A stretch of DNA of 64,000 bases, from positions 124,001-188,000 of the forward strand of contig NZ_VCQT01000044.1 of NCBI RefSeq assembly GCF_005938655.1, read 5' to 3'. Shown one piece after another: positions 54,578 to 63,483 of the stretch; the stretch's first letter is position 1; each line of letters opens with the position of its first letter. A program made the translations under genes and the position numbers. This DNA comes from Alloalcanivorax gelatiniphagus. GTDB lineage: Bacteria; Pseudomonadota; Gammaproteobacteria; Pseudomonadales; Alcanivoracaceae. The notes beneath the pieces were generated by a model. That model was not told the DNA's origin. It saw nothing but the letters and a program-made list of their open reading frames with translations, and made no database searches.

Positions 54578-54916
54578 ATGACCGACCTTACCGCCACGCC
54601 GCTCACGGACGCCGACCTGGCCGCCCTGCGCGACGGCGCCGGCGCCGCCTGCGGCTTCCTGCGCGCGCTCGCCCATGAAGACCGCCTGTTGCTGCTGTGC
54701 CAGCTCAGCCAGGGTGAGTGCTCGGTGCAGGAGCTTGAAGCCCGGGTCGGCCTGGGCCAGCCGAGCCTGTCCCAGCAGCTCGGCGTGCTGCGCCGCCAGG
54801 GGCTGGTGGCCAGCCGGGCGGAGGGCCGCCGGCGCCTGTACCGGGTGGCCGACGCCCGGGTGCTGGCCCTGCTGCAAACCCTGCACAGCCTGTTTTGTCC
54901 TGATCAGGAGAGCTGA
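54578..54916 (+). CDS. ArsR-family regulator, SqrR/BigR (persulfide sensor) type
   Basis: A 112-residue winged-helix repressor. It has the two cysteines that define the SqrR/BigR branch, Cys41 (LLCQLSQGE) and Cys107 (HSLFCPD), the same positions as in Rhodobacter SqrR, plus Cys25 and Cys48. In that group the pair forms a polysulfide bridge on exposure to sulfide and releases DNA. The recognition helix is GLGQPSLSQQLGVLRRQGLV. It is the first gene of an operon with two YeeE/YedE half-transporters, as is common for this family. Confidence 0.87.
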   Translation: MTDLTATPLTDADLAALRDGAGAACGFLRALAHEDRLLLLCQLSQGECSVQELEARVGLGQPSLSQQLGVLRRQGLVASRAEGRRRLYRVADARVLALLQTLHSLFCPDQES

Positions 54917-54918
54917 CA

Positions 54919-55359
54919 ATGACCGTGGATTGGAGTGCTTTCACCCCCGGCACCGCCCTGGCCGGCGGCCTGATGATCGGCGCGGCCGCCTCCGCCCTGT
55001 GGCTGCTGGTGGGCCGGATCGCCGGCATCAGCGGCATTCTCGGCGGGGTACTGAAACCGGTGTCCGGGGATCTGGGCTGGCGGCTGGCGTTTGTCGCCGG
55101 CCTGCTGGTCTCCCCCTGGCTTTACCGCCTGGTCGCCGGACCGGCGCCCCTGGAAGTAAACGCCTCCACCCCGATGCTGATCATCGCCGGCCTGCTGGTG
55201 GGCTACGGCACCCGGCTGGGCTCCGGCTGCACCAGCGGCCACGGCGTGTGCGGCCTGTCGCGGCTGTCGCCGCGCTCGCTGGTGGCGACGCTGCTGTTCA
55301 TGGGCACCGGCTTCGTCACCGTCTACATCACACGGCATCTGTTGGGAGGTCTGTCATGA
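54919..55359 (+). CDS. YeeE/YedE half-transporter, N-terminal type (PmpA-like)
   Basis: A 146-residue membrane protein with four helices. It has the YeeE/YedE signature [20 protein letters not shown], whose cysteine is thought to carry the sulfur atom. Larger YeeE proteins transport thiosulfate; here the transporter is split in two. It starts 2 bp after the regulator stop and its own stop overlaps the next ATG (ATGA). Confidence 0.88.
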   Translation: MTVDWSAFTPGTALAGGLMIGAAASALWLLVGRIAGISGILGGVLKPVSGDLGWRLAFVAGLLVSPWLYRLVAGPAPLEVNASTPMLIIAGLLVGYGTRLGSGCTSGHGVCGLSRLSPRSLVATLLFMGTGFVTVYITRHLLGGLS

Positions 55360-55763
55360 ACCGCTTGGTGGCGTTTCTGGTGGGGTTGGTGTTCGGTCTC
55401 GGGCTGCTGGTCTCGCAGCTGGCCAACCCGGCCAAGGTGCTGGCGTTTCTCGATCTGGCCGGTGCCTGGGACCCGTCCCTGGCGCTGGTGATGGGCGGCG
55501 CCGTGGTGGTGGGCCTGGTGGCCTTTACCCTGTCGCGGCGCTGGCGGCGGTCGCTGCTGGGCGAGCCCATGCGGCGCCCGGAGGCCAACCGCGCGGACCG
55601 GCCGCTGGTGATCGGCGCGCTGCTGTTCGGCGCCGGCTGGGGGCTGGCCGGCTTCTGCCCGGGCCCGGCCCTGGTGGCGGCCGGCGCCGGCCATGGCCAG
55701 GCGCTGCTGTTCGTGGCCGCCATGCTGGCGGGGATGGGGTTGTTCCGCCTGACCCGGGGCTGA
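55356..55763 (+). CDS. YeeE/YedE half-transporter, C-terminal type (PmpB-like)
   Basis: A 135-residue membrane protein with four helices and the second YeeE/YedE signature GWGLAGFCPGPALVAAG, containing the conserved Cys. It is made with the PmpA-like half and presumably forms one sulfur-species importer or exporter. The ATG at 55356 sits inside the overlap ATGA with the previous gene; a longer frame runs through that gene and the regulator but is not needed. Confidence 0.87.
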   Translation: MNRLVAFLVGLVFGLGLLVSQLANPAKVLAFLDLAGAWDPSLALVMGGAVVVGLVAFTLSRRWRRSLLGEPMRRPEANRADRPLVIGALLFGAGWGLAGFCPGPALVAAGAGHGQALLFVAAMLAGMGLFRLTRG

Positions 55764-55775
55764 CGCCCCGGAGCG

Positions 55776-56252
55776 TTACAGCAACGCCTCGATGTCGTCG
55801 GCGATCTTTTCCGGTTTGTCCTTGGGTGCGTAACGCCGCACCACCTGGCCATCCCGGTCCACCAGAAACTTGGTGAAGTTCCATTTGATGGCTTCGGTAC
55901 CCAGCACCCCGGGGGCTTCCGCCTTGAGGAAACGGAACAGGGGGTGGGCGTGATCGCCGTTCACGTCGATCTTGTCGAACATGGGGAAGCCGACGCCGTA
56001 ATTCTTTTCGCAGAAGGCGCCGATCTCGCCGGCGTCGCCGGGTTCCTGATGACCGAACTGATTGCAGGGAAAGCCCAGAATTTCCAGGCCGCGATCGGAG
56101 AAGTTGCCGTACAGCTTCTGCAGGCCCTGATACTGGGGCGTGAAACCACATTTGCTGGCGGTGTTGACGATCAACAATACCTTGCCCCGGAAATCGGCGA
56201 GGCTTTTTTCCTCGCCGTCCAGGGTGCGGGCCTGAAAGTCGTAGATGCTCAT
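55776..56252 (-). CDS. Glutathione peroxidase family protein
   Basis: A 158-residue thiol peroxidase. The peroxidatic Cys35 lies in [26 protein letters not shown] and [11 protein letters not shown] supply the remaining tetrad residues (Gln, Trp, Asn). The second Cys in FPCNQF is the resolving position in such thioredoxin-dependent enzymes. The ATG at 56252 starts the domain. It is convergent with the YeeE operon and 26 bp downstream of a hairpin that ends the Tad-side lipoprotein gene. Confidence 0.93.
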   Translation of the reverse strand: MSIYDFQARTLDGEEKSLADFRGKVLLIVNTASKCGFTPQYQGLQKLYGNFSDRGLEILGFPCNQFGHQEPGDAGEIGAFCEKNYGVGFPMFDKIDVNGDHAHPLFRFLKAEAPGVLGTEAIKWNFTKFLVDRDGQVVRRYAPKDKPEKIADDIEALL

Positions 56253-56278
56253 GGGGCGCCTCCCTCCTGAAGGTTGAA

Positions 56279-56301
56279 CGGCGCCCCGCTTCAGGGCGCC
56301 G
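56279..56301 (-). terminator. Hairpin at the end of the Tad-linked lipoprotein gene
   Basis: CGGCGCCC/GGGCGCCG form an 8-bp stem with a 7-base loop that includes the lipoprotein stop codon. No clear T run follows. It may attenuate readthrough from the Tad operon into the peroxidase gene. Confidence 0.4.
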
Positions 56302-57478
56302 TGAAACAACGCGCGCGTAGCGCGTCGCTCAATGCCTGATAGGTGAATGTCCGCGCCGTTCCGTTGTTCAGCGTGACCTGGACGGTACCGGCGCTTCCAT
56401 CATAGACCACCTGGGCGGTATTGCCGTCATTGTCTTCCATGGCCAGGCCACCGGAGACGATGGACCGGGTATCGCCGAACAGCAACAGCTCGGACTGGTC
56501 GTTGTCGGGCACGTCCACGGTGAGGTCGGAGCGGGTTTCCACCTGGAAACGGCCCGCCGGGCAGTCACCGCCGATGGGGCGGCCGTCCGGGTTCAGGAAA
56601 CGGCGGCCGTACACCCCCTGGTAGGCCTCGGAGCGATACTCCGAGGCGGGGCGCTGGTTGATGGCCTGGAAACTCATCTGGAAGCGGTCCCCGGTGCCGG
56701 TGCCGGTCTGTAAATCGTAGCCGATGCCGTCGCGGCCGCCGCTGCGCAGGCGGCTGACCTGGTACAGCTCGGTGGCGCCGCCGCCGTCGCCCAGCCGGCT
56801 GCCCTGGGCACTGCCCCGCTCCATGCGGATATGGCCATCCCAGTAGCGCGACCAGCGCAGGCCGCCGCCACCGTCGGTGCGCAGCACCACGCTGAACGGA
56901 TCGTCCAGCCCGGTGCCGGAGCGCTCATAACCGATGAACACCTGGGCGCTGGCCGCCTCACCGCTGCCGGTGCCGCTGACCGGGTAGCCGATATGGCGCT
57001 CGCCGTCGGTGCGGGTCTCGGCGAACGAGGACGGCGCGTTCAGATCGCCGTCCTGGCAGTTCTGGTCGTCGGTGGCCACCACGTCGAACACGCCGCCGTT
57101 GTAGGGCGAGTCCACCGCCTGGTTTTCACGGTACAGGAAGGCCACCCGGCCACCGTCATCACAGTCCCGGGTCTCGGTGACACGGCTGTCTTCCACATCG
57201 CCCACGGAACCGAAAAACGCCAGGCCACTGGCGGTGAGGCCGACGGTGTCGCCATAGGTGGAACCCGGCGCCAGCAGGGCCACCGTTTCCTCACTGTCGA
57301 AGGTGGCCGGCGGCACCTGGGACAGGGCCTGCGGCTCGCCACCGCCGCCATCGCCACCGCCGCCGGGAGCGCCGCCCCCACCACCGCCACCGCCACTGCC
57401 GCCACAGGCGGCGAGCACGCCGGCCAGCGCCAGGGTCAGGCCGGCCCGGGCCGGGTACTCAAACTGAATCCGTTTCAT
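56291..57478 (-). CDS. Large Gly-rich lipoprotein at the end of the Tad operon
   Basis: A 395-residue protein with lipobox LAAC (Cys25) followed by a glycine tract interrupted by Ala, Pro and Asp (residues 26-53), a flexible tether. The remainder alternates short strands with Asp/Gly/Arg-rich turns and two Cys-containing loops ([17 protein letters not shown]), suggestive of a beta-rich surface domain. No family was recognised. The ATG overlaps the OmpA-like gene by 20 bp, so it is part of the same transcript as the Tad genes; a pilus-associated surface role is inferred. Confidence 0.72.
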   Translation of the reverse strand: MKRIQFEYPARAGLTLALAGVLAACGGSGGGGGGGGAPGGGGDGGGGEPQALSQVPPATFDSEETVALLAPGSTYGDTVGLTASGLAFFGSVGDVEDSRVTETRDCDDGGRVAFLYRENQAVDSPYNGGVFDVVATDDQNCQDGDLNAPSSFAETRTDGERHIGYPVSGTGSGEAASAQVFIGYERSGTGLDDPFSVVLRTDGGGGLRWSRYWDGHIRMERGSAQGSRLGDGGGATELYQVSRLRSGGRDGIGYDLQTGTGTGDRFQMSFQAINQRPASEYRSEAYQGVYGRRFLNPDGRPIGGDCPAGRFQVETRSDLTVDVPDNDQSELLLFGDTRSIVSGGLAMEDNDGNTAQVVYDGSAGTVQVTLNNGTARTFTYQALSDALRARCFTAP

Positions 57479-58493
57479 GCTGTGAATCTCCTTGTGGTTG
57501 GGGGGTGCCGTCATCGGCCGGGGCCGCGGACGACGGGGACGGCGCCGGGTCGGCGTCCGCCTCGGAGTCCGGGGTTGCGGGGCTATCCGGGGTTTCCTGT
57601 GTCAGCACCAGGTCCACCCGGCGCCACTGCTCGCCGCGCTCACCGGCGGCGGGCCGTCGCACCTGGCCACCGTGGTTCAGGACCTGTTCCGCACCGGCGT
57701 GGTCGGTGAGCCAGGCGGCCACCCGGTCCGCCCGCTGGCGTGCCAGGGCGCGGTTTTTTTCGCGCATCGTGGTGGCGGCGCCGCCGCTGGTATCGCCATC
57801 GCCGCCGCCGTCCGCGTACCCGCTCACCTCGGCCCGCAGGTCGTCCCGCTGGCGCAGGGCGGTGGCCACCCGGTCCACCCGCAACAGGTCCGCCAGGGTC
57901 AGGCGGCTGTGGTTGAGCGCGAAGAACAGCCGCTGTTCGCCGGGCTCGGCGGCCAGGCTGCGCACCCGGGTCAGGCGCGCGTCTTCCACGCTGACCGCCA
58001 CGCTGCGCGGCAGGTCGTCCACCTCGTTGACGTACACCGCCATATAGTCGCCGCGTTCGGCACCGGCGCCCTTGTGGGCCAGCAAGTAATGCTGGCTGGC
58101 GCTGTCCCCGACCACGCCCTGGCCGAGCATCAGCCGCCAGCCGGCGGCGTCCCCGCAGCCGTCGCCATGGCACTCAAACGCCACCCGGTAGCCGGCGCCG
58201 GTGAGCCGGGACCGGTAGTGCTCGATAATGCTCAGGTCGCTGTCGGCGGCGGGGTGATCCAGCACCAGGCGGCGCGTGCGCCCGACCAGATGGATCTCGC
58301 CGCCGGCGGCGTAGCCCTGGCCGTTGTCGGTATCCAGGTAGCGCATCGGTGAGCTGGGCAGTACCAGGTTGGCGCTGGACTGGTAGGTGCGCGCCATTAC
58401 CGTTTCGTGTTCGAACAACGCCTGCGGCCGCAGCGCCTGCGCGGAACCGGCCAGGGCCATCAAGGCCATCGCCGGCAGCATTCGCTTGATCAT
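57459..58493 (-). CDS. OmpA-family domain protein of the Tad operon
   Basis: A 344-residue secreted protein with a signal peptide ending near AQA. The N-terminal 140 residues resemble DUF4892-like domains (YLDTDNGQGYAAGGEIHLVGRTRRLVLDHPA). An OmpA-type peptidoglycan-binding domain lies near 195-300: VSGYADGGG, ALARQRADRVAAWLTDHAGAEQVLNHGG and WRRVDLVLT. The tail is Pro/Ala/Asp-rich and probably disordered. It follows the TadE-like gene by 3 bp and overlaps the lipoprotein gene. Confidence 0.75.
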   Translation of the reverse strand: MIKRMLPAMALMALAGSAQALRPQALFEHETVMARTYQSSANLVLPSSPMRYLDTDNGQGYAAGGEIHLVGRTRRLVLDHPAADSDLSIIEHYRSRLTGAGYRVAFECHGDGCGDAAGWRLMLGQGVVGDSASQHYLLAHKGAGAERGDYMAVYVNEVDDLPRSVAVSVEDARLTRVRSLAAEPGEQRLFFALNHSRLTLADLLRVDRVATALRQRDDLRAEVSGYADGGGDGDTSGGAATTMREKNRALARQRADRVAAWLTDHAGAEQVLNHGGQVRRPAAGERGEQWRRVDLVLTQETPDSPATPDSEADADPAPSPSSAAPADDGTPQPQGDSQHETDSV

Positions 58494-58496
58494 TGC

Positions 58497-59294
58497 TTAC
58501 CTCAGATTCTTGCAGTTGGTGTTGCCCCGCGGATTGCCTTCGCAACGCACCGGCGTTTGCATGCGCGCCACGGCATGGCTGGACAATGGAAAGTAGTAAC
58601 CGTCCCCGGCGGCGCTCAGCAGGCTGCAGCGGCGCCAGTCCTCGGAGTTGAACAGGCCGCTGAGATTGACCGCTTCCCAGACCAGCCGGTTGATGCCGGG
58701 CACTTTCATTTCCTGGCACCAGACGGTGCGGATCTTGAGCAGGTTGGCGTCCTGGACGTTGATCATCCGGCCGTCCACGTCCACCAGGGTGGTGGGGCGC
58801 TGCTCCAGGTTGTCATTGGGAATCTCGTAGAGCCGCTGGTCCGCATCCACCTCACGGTAGTTGCCACCGTTGGGGCAGCCGCCCCGGCCACAGTCCTTGG
58901 TGAGCCCCCAGGCGGGCCGCGACAGCTCCCGGAAGCCCCGGGCGGTGGGCGACACTACTTCCACCCGGGCGATGGGGTGGGCGTCGTTGCCATACAACAC
59001 GGCCAGCCCCTCCCGCCGGGCGGCGTAGGCGATCAGGCTGGGGTTTTCACCGGGGGGCACCGCGTACAGGGTGGGCACCATGGCGCGCACCAGCTCCTGC
59101 TTCATCTCGTGGGTATAGGCGTGGTGCAGGCTGCCGGCGCGGGCGGCACGAAAGGTGGCGTCGTTGAGCGTGGCCTTGGCCCGGTACATCAGGCCCAGTT
59201 GGATAATGGCCAGCAGCAGCGGCACGCCCCAGACGAAGGTAATCAACATCTCCGTCAGGGCCTGGCCGCCCTGCCCGCGCCGGCCGGCGATCAC
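58497..59294 (-). CDS. TadE/TadG-like minor pilin
   Basis: A 265-residue protein with a single N-terminal helix after a short basic leader: RRGQGGQALTEMLITFVWGVPLLLAIIQ. The Gly-x4-Glu pattern (GQALTE) resembles TadE/TadF pseudopilins cut by a prepilin peptidase. The rest is periplasmic with eight or so cysteines (CGRGGC, WCQEM, RRC, RCEG, NCKN), implying disulfides. The start is GTG at 59294, overlapping the TadD stop (GTGA). Confidence 0.8.
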   Translation of the reverse strand: MIAGRRGQGGQALTEMLITFVWGVPLLLAIIQLGLMYRAKATLNDATFRAARAGSLHHAYTHEMKQELVRAMVPTLYAVPPGENPSLIAYAARREGLAVLYGNDAHPIARVEVVSPTARGFRELSRPAWGLTKDCGRGGCPNGGNYREVDADQRLYEIPNDNLEQRPTTLVDVDGRMINVQDANLLKIRTVWCQEMKVPGINRLVWEAVNLSGLFNSEDWRRCSLLSAAGDGYYFPLSSHAVARMQTPVRCEGNPRGNTNCKNLR

Positions 59295-59746
59295 TGTTGC
59301 TCTCCACCCTTGCTGGTCAGCGCCTCCACCAGCCGCTCACGGAGCGCGGCCAGACGGCGCTGATCCGCCGGCTGGTCGGCGAACCGCTGCTCGGCGTCGG
59401 CCAGGGTGCGCAGAGACTGGCGGGTGCGCACCAGGGCCAGGTTGTACCAGGCACGGGCCTGGTCCGGGTCCAGGTCCAGGCAGCGCTCGTACATGGTGAT
59501 GGCGGCGTCCAGCTGGCCGGTGCGGGCGTAGATATTGCCGAGCCGGAACCAGCCTTCATAAAGCTCCGGATTATCGGCCACCAGCTCCCGATAATAGGAT
59601 TCCGCCTCCACGAACAAACCGTCCTGATAGGCCTTTTCGGCGAACCGGAGTTTGTCCGCGCTGGCCTGGGCATCGCGGGACGGCGCCGTGGTGGCGCAGG
59701 CACTAAGCGCCGCCGCCAGCAGCAGCGTCAGCAACGATCTGTACAT
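59291..59746 (-). CDS. tadD: TadD-like TPR lipoprotein
   Basis: A 151-residue lipoprotein: signal peptide, lipobox LSAC (Cys17), then TPR repeats (AYQDGLFVEAESYYRELVADNPELYEGWFRLGNIYARTGQLDAAITMYERCLDLDPDQARAWYNLALV). TadD proteins assist secretin assembly (pilotin-like role) in Tad systems. Its start lies inside the DUF192 gene (44-bp overlap), and its stop overlaps the TadE-like GTG. Confidence 0.85.
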   Translation of the reverse strand: MYRSLLTLLLAAALSACATTAPSRDAQASADKLRFAEKAYQDGLFVEAESYYRELVADNPELYEGWFRLGNIYARTGQLDAAITMYERCLDLDPDQARAWYNLALVRTRQSLRTLADAEQRFADQPADQRRLAALRERLVEALTSKGGEQQ

Positions 59747-60062
59747 GGCTGTTCTCCTTGATTCCGAGCGTGGCGGCGGCGCCGGCGGCCAGTTCCAACA
59801 CCGACCGGGCGCGCCATACGGTGGCGGTGCGCCAGGGCCGGATACCGGCGCGCACGCGCAGTACCCGGCCGTCGCCATCGAGAAAAATCGCGTCGATGGC
59901 GAAGCGCATGAAAAACATATGAATCGAGCGGCAGGCCGGTATCCACAGGCCCTCATCGGCGGCCAGATGGGGCCGGCCAATCAGCCCCACCAGCCGCCGG
60001 CGGTAATCCAGCGCCGCCTGTACCGAGACCGGCGCAAGGCGGCCGTCCACTCGCAGCCTCAT
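59703..60062 (-). CDS. DUF192 protein within the Tad operon
   Basis: A 119-residue protein of the DUF192 family: GLIGRPHLAADEGLWIPACRSIHMFFMRFAIDAIFLDGDGRVLRVRAGIRPW has the conserved LG-R-L, IHM-FM and IDAIFLD pattern. Such proteins are small, soluble and of unknown role. Its ATG overlaps the TadC stop (ATGA) and its end overlaps TadD, so it is a true operon member. Confidence 0.85.
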   Translation of the reverse strand: MRLRVDGRLAPVSVQAALDYRRRLVGLIGRPHLAADEGLWIPACRSIHMFFMRFAIDAIFLDGDGRVLRVRAGIRPWRTATVWRARSVLELAAGAAATLGIKENSHVQIVADAAAGGGA

Positions 60063-60946
60063 CGGAACACCTCCCACAGCTTCATGGCGATGGGGAAGCC
60101 GATGATCAGAAAGGTGGTGGGGAAGATGAACGCCACCAGCGGCAGGATCAGTTTCACCGGCGCCTGCATGGCCATTTTCTCCGCCCTCTGGAAGCGTTCG
60201 GTGCGGCGCTGGTCCGCCTGGCCCTTGAGCACTTCGCCGACGCTGGCGCCGGTGCGTTCGGCCTGCACCACCGCGTTGACGAAGGTCTGCACCGCGTCCA
60301 CATCGACCCGGTCGGCCATCAACCGCAGCGCGTCGAAGCGGCCCATGCCGGAGCGGATATCCCGCATCACCTTGCTCAGTTCGGTCTTCATGGGACCTTC
60401 CGGGCCCTTCTCCACGGCATGGCGGATGGCACCGGTAAAGTTGGCGCCGGCCTGGATGCTCATGGCCAGATAATCGAGAAAGACCGGCAACTGACGAAGA
60501 ATCTCCAGGCGCCGCTTCTTACGCTTTTCGCGGGCGTTGAGATAGGGCAGCGCGAAGCCCAGCAGGCCGGCCAGCATCACCCACAAACCATCGCTGTGCT
60601 CCAGCATCGCCAGACACAGCCAGGTGCCCAGCATGAACAGCAGCGAGGACACCACCTGCAGCCCGAAAAACTGCTGGGCGTTCATCATGAAACCCTGGCC
60701 GGACTGGGCCAGCAGCCGGTTGCCCCGGGCGATCTGCTCCACCCGCATCAGGCTGCCCAGGTAATGGGCGAAGAACTCCACCAGCGGCCACACCAGACGC
60801 AGCATCAGCGGCAGCGGGTCCATGAATTCCCGCTGGTCGCGCTCCACTTCCTTGCGCGCCCGGCTGACCGCCAGAAACATGAGGATAAAGGCCACCGGCA
60901 ACAGGGCCACGGCGATCACGGCGTATAACGCTTCGGACTCAAACAT
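60059..60946 (-). CDS. tadC: Tad pilus inner-membrane protein TadC
   Basis: A 295-residue type II secretion F-like membrane protein with the GspF-type core (FLDYLAMSIQAGANFTGAIRHAVEKGPEGPMKTELSKVMRDIRSGMGRFDALRLMADRVD) and helices at the N-terminus, near 100-125 and at the C-terminus (VKLILPLVAFIFPTTFLIIGFPI). With TadB it forms the inner-membrane platform of the Tad machine. Overlaps of 8 bp with tadB and 4 bp with DUF192 show tight coupling. Confidence 0.92.
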   Translation of the reverse strand: MFESEALYAVIAVALLPVAFILMFLAVSRARKEVERDQREFMDPLPLMLRLVWPLVEFFAHYLGSLMRVEQIARGNRLLAQSGQGFMMNAQQFFGLQVVSSLLFMLGTWLCLAMLEHSDGLWVMLAGLLGFALPYLNAREKRKKRRLEILRQLPVFLDYLAMSIQAGANFTGAIRHAVEKGPEGPMKTELSKVMRDIRSGMGRFDALRLMADRVDVDAVQTFVNAVVQAERTGASVGEVLKGQADQRRTERFQRAEKMAMQAPVKLILPLVAFIFPTTFLIIGFPIAMKLWEVFR

Positions 60947-61793
60947 CGATGGACACGATCTTTTTGATGAACCAGAACCCGAGCAGCTCGAGCACCACCA
61001 CCACCGCGCACACCGCCCAGCCGGCCATGGTGGTGAACAATTTATCCATGGCCTCTGGTTCGATCTGCGCGATGGCGAAGCCCACCGCCAGGGGCAGCAG
61101 CGCCATCACATAGCCCTGGGCCTTGCCCATGGCGGTGAGCGCCTTGATCTTGCCTTCGATCTCCAGCTTGCGGCGCAGGGTCTCGGCCAGCCGCGCCAGC
61201 ACGTCCGCCAGGCTGCCGCCCACCTCGCGGGCGATCTTCATGCCGGCGGTGAGCATGCGCAGGTCCTCGCCGGGCATCCGTTCGAGCATGTTGTCCAAGG
61301 CTTCGTTGAAATCCACCCCCATCTTCAGCTCGCGCAGCAGCAGGCCAAACTCCTGGCGGATCGGCCCGGAGGATTCCTTGACCATCAGTTCCAGGGCCGA
61401 CTGCAGGTTGGAGCCGGCGCGCAGCATCGAGGCCACCGACGCCATACTGTCCGGCAGCGCATAGCTGAAGCTGCGCTCCCGGCGGGCACGCAGCAGCGAA
61501 TAGACCATGCGCGGGCAGGCGGCCAACAACGCCGCCGCCAGCACGCTGACCAGCAGGTTGCCGGACAGGGCCCAGATCAGAAACGCGGACACCACCAGAA
61601 TGCCCAGGTTGAACAGGAACAGCTTCTGCGGATCGATAAAGATGAACAGATCCTTGAGGTTGGCCTCGGCGCTCTCGCGGAAACGCTCCTCGTAACGCAC
61701 CGCCGCCTGGGTGAACAGGCGATAGCCCATCAACGCGAACAGAAACACGCTGACGGCCAGCAGCAGGGCGAACAGCAGGATGCTAAACGTCAT
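60939..61793 (-). CDS. tadB: Tad pilus inner-membrane protein TadB
   Basis: A 284-residue TadB with helices at the N-terminus (FSILLFALLLAVSVFLFALMGY), a middle pair and a C-terminal helix. The GspF-like core is SYALPDSMASVASMLRAGSNLQSALELMVKESSGPIRQEFGLLLRELKMGVDFNEALDNMLERMPGEDLRMLTAGMKIAREVGGSLADVLARLAETLR. It pairs with TadC. It overlaps tadA by 11 bp and tadC by 8 bp. Confidence 0.93.
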   Translation of the reverse strand: MTFSILLFALLLAVSVFLFALMGYRLFTQAAVRYEERFRESAEANLKDLFIFIDPQKLFLFNLGILVVSAFLIWALSGNLLVSVLAAALLAACPRMVYSLLRARRERSFSYALPDSMASVASMLRAGSNLQSALELMVKESSGPIRQEFGLLLRELKMGVDFNEALDNMLERMPGEDLRMLTAGMKIAREVGGSLADVLARLAETLRRKLEIEGKIKALTAMGKAQGYVMALLPLAVGFAIAQIEPEAMDKLFTTMAGWAVCAVVVVLELLGFWFIKKIVSIDV

Positions 61794-63477
61794 GGGCCTC
61801 TTCCTGGTTGCGGAACAGGTTCATGTCCACTTCGATGTGCCGCTGGCGCATCTCCTCCACGAAATCCGGAATCGCACCGGTGGCCACGAAGTCGCCGCGC
61901 ACCCGGCCCTCCGCGTCATAGCCTTTCTGCTGGAAGCGGTAGATTTCGGAAATCTGAATCACGCCGCCTTCCAGGCCGGTGACCTCGGCCACGCTGGTGA
62001 CCTTGCGGCTGCCGCAGGCGAAGCGGGTCTGCTGCACGATGATGTCCACCGCCGAGGCGATCTGTTCGCGGATGGCGTGCACCGGCAGTTCCATGCCGGA
62101 CATCAGCACCAGTACTTCAAGGCGCGAGATGCAATCCCTCGGCGAGTTGGAGTGGATGGTGGTCAGGGAACCGTCATGGCCGGTGTTCATGGCCTGCAGC
62201 ATGTCCAGGGCTTCGCCGCCCCGGCACTCGCCCACCACGATGCGGTCCGGGCGCATGCGCAGGCAGTTTCTCACCAGGTCGCGGATGGTGATGGCGCCCC
62301 GGCCCTCCTGGTTGGCGGGCCGCGCTTCCAGGGACACCAGGTTGGGCTGGTAGAGCTTCAGCTCGGCGGCGTCCTCCACGGTGATGATGCGCTGGTTGTC
62401 GGGAATAAAGTTGGACAGCACATTGAGCAGGGTGGTCTTGCCGGAGCCGGTGCCGCCGGAGATCACCACGTTCTTGCGATGGCGCACCGCCAGTTCCAGA
62501 AACGCCACCATCTCGTCGCTGAGCGAACCGAAGCGGCGCATGTGCCGGGCGGTGAGGCGCTCCTTCATGAATTTACGGATGGTGATGTTGGGGCCCTTGA
62601 GCGCCAGCGGTGGAATCACCGCGTTGACCCGGGAGCCGTCCTTGAGCCGGGCGTCCACCATCGGTGAACTTTCGTCGATGCGCCGACCCAGGGGCGAGAC
62701 GATGCGCTCGATGGCGGACAGCACCGCGGTGTCGTCGGTGAAGGTCACCCGGGATTGGTTAAGCCGGCCGTTGCGCTCGTAGTAAATCTGGTCGCGGGCA
62801 TTGACCATGATTTCCGAGATGCTGTCGTCGGCCAGCAAGGGCTCCAGGGGGCCCAGGCCCACCGCCTCCGCCAGCACCTGGCGGGCCAGCTCGTCCTTGT
62901 CGATGTCCGCGTCGATGCCGTCCTGATCACGAATGATCTTGTCGATGGCGCCGGCGGTGAAGTGGCGCAGTTCCTGGTCGCTCATGTCGGCCACGTTGAC
63001 CCGGCGCAGGTCCATGTAATCCACCAGCGAACGGCGGATCAGTTCCCGCCAATGGGTGACGCGGGCTTCGTGCTCGTGGGAGCGCGGCGCTTCCTCCGGT
63101 TCCTGGTAGCGCGGTGCTTGCTCCGCTTCATCGGGCTGGTCCGCCATGGTGGTGGCCGGCGACGGGCGCAGCGCCGCCGGGGTGTTGAGCAGGCGGCAAC
63201 TGAGCCGGTAGTCGCTGATCTCGATCACGTCCTCTTCGTCCAGCGGCCCGTACTCCGTCACCTTGCGACCATTAACGCTGGTGCCGGTGCGATGCCCCTG
63301 ATCGATAACGTGGAGGCCATCCTCCCGGCATTGCAGGCGCGCATGCAGCCCCGCCACCTTCCAGCCGGCCATCGGCACCAGGCTTTCCTTGTCCTTGCCG
63401 AGCACGCATTCCACCTGCTCGCAGGTGTAGCTGCCCACCAGGGTACCTTTGCGGGTTTTCACCAGAACGCTGAACAT
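61783..63477 (-). CDS. tadA: TadA/CpaF-type pilus ATPase with N-terminal FHA domain
   Basis: A 564-residue secretion ATPase. Residues 1-95 form an FHA domain (strands to LHARLQCREDGLHVIDQGHRTGTSVNGRKV), which binds phosphothreonine. The CpaF part has the N-terminal helical domain, Walker A ISGGTGSGKTTL near 340-349, Walker B-like RIVVGECRGGEALDMLQAMNTGHDGS, and the His box SLTTIHSNS. It energises pilus assembly at the inner membrane. The FHA fusion implies control by Ser/Thr phosphorylation or recruitment. It overlaps tadB by 11 bp and follows the secretin gene by 6 bp. Confidence 0.92.
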   Translation of the reverse strand: MFSVLVKTRKGTLVGSYTCEQVECVLGKDKESLVPMAGWKVAGLHARLQCREDGLHVIDQGHRTGTSVNGRKVTEYGPLDEEDVIEISDYRLSCRLLNTPAALRPSPATTMADQPDEAEQAPRYQEPEEAPRSHEHEARVTHWRELIRRSLVDYMDLRRVNVADMSDQELRHFTAGAIDKIIRDQDGIDADIDKDELARQVLAEAVGLGPLEPLLADDSISEIMVNARDQIYYERNGRLNQSRVTFTDDTAVLSAIERIVSPLGRRIDESSPMVDARLKDGSRVNAVIPPLALKGPNITIRKFMKERLTARHMRRFGSLSDEMVAFLELAVRHRKNVVISGGTGSGKTTLLNVLSNFIPDNQRIITVEDAAELKLYQPNLVSLEARPANQEGRGAITIRDLVRNCLRMRPDRIVVGECRGGEALDMLQAMNTGHDGSLTTIHSNSPRDCISRLEVLVLMSGMELPVHAIREQIASAVDIIVQQTRFACGSRKVTSVAEVTGLEGGVIQISEIYRFQQKGYDAEGRVRGDFVATGAIPDFVEEMRQRHIEVDMNLFRNQEEAHDV

Positions 63478-63483
63478 GTTTCG

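Noticed and set aside
54675-55763. Fused frame running through the SqrR-like gene into the second YeeE gene
   Set aside because: Only the last 135 codons resemble a YeeE protein; the first part is an alternative frame of the regulator and the first YeeE half.
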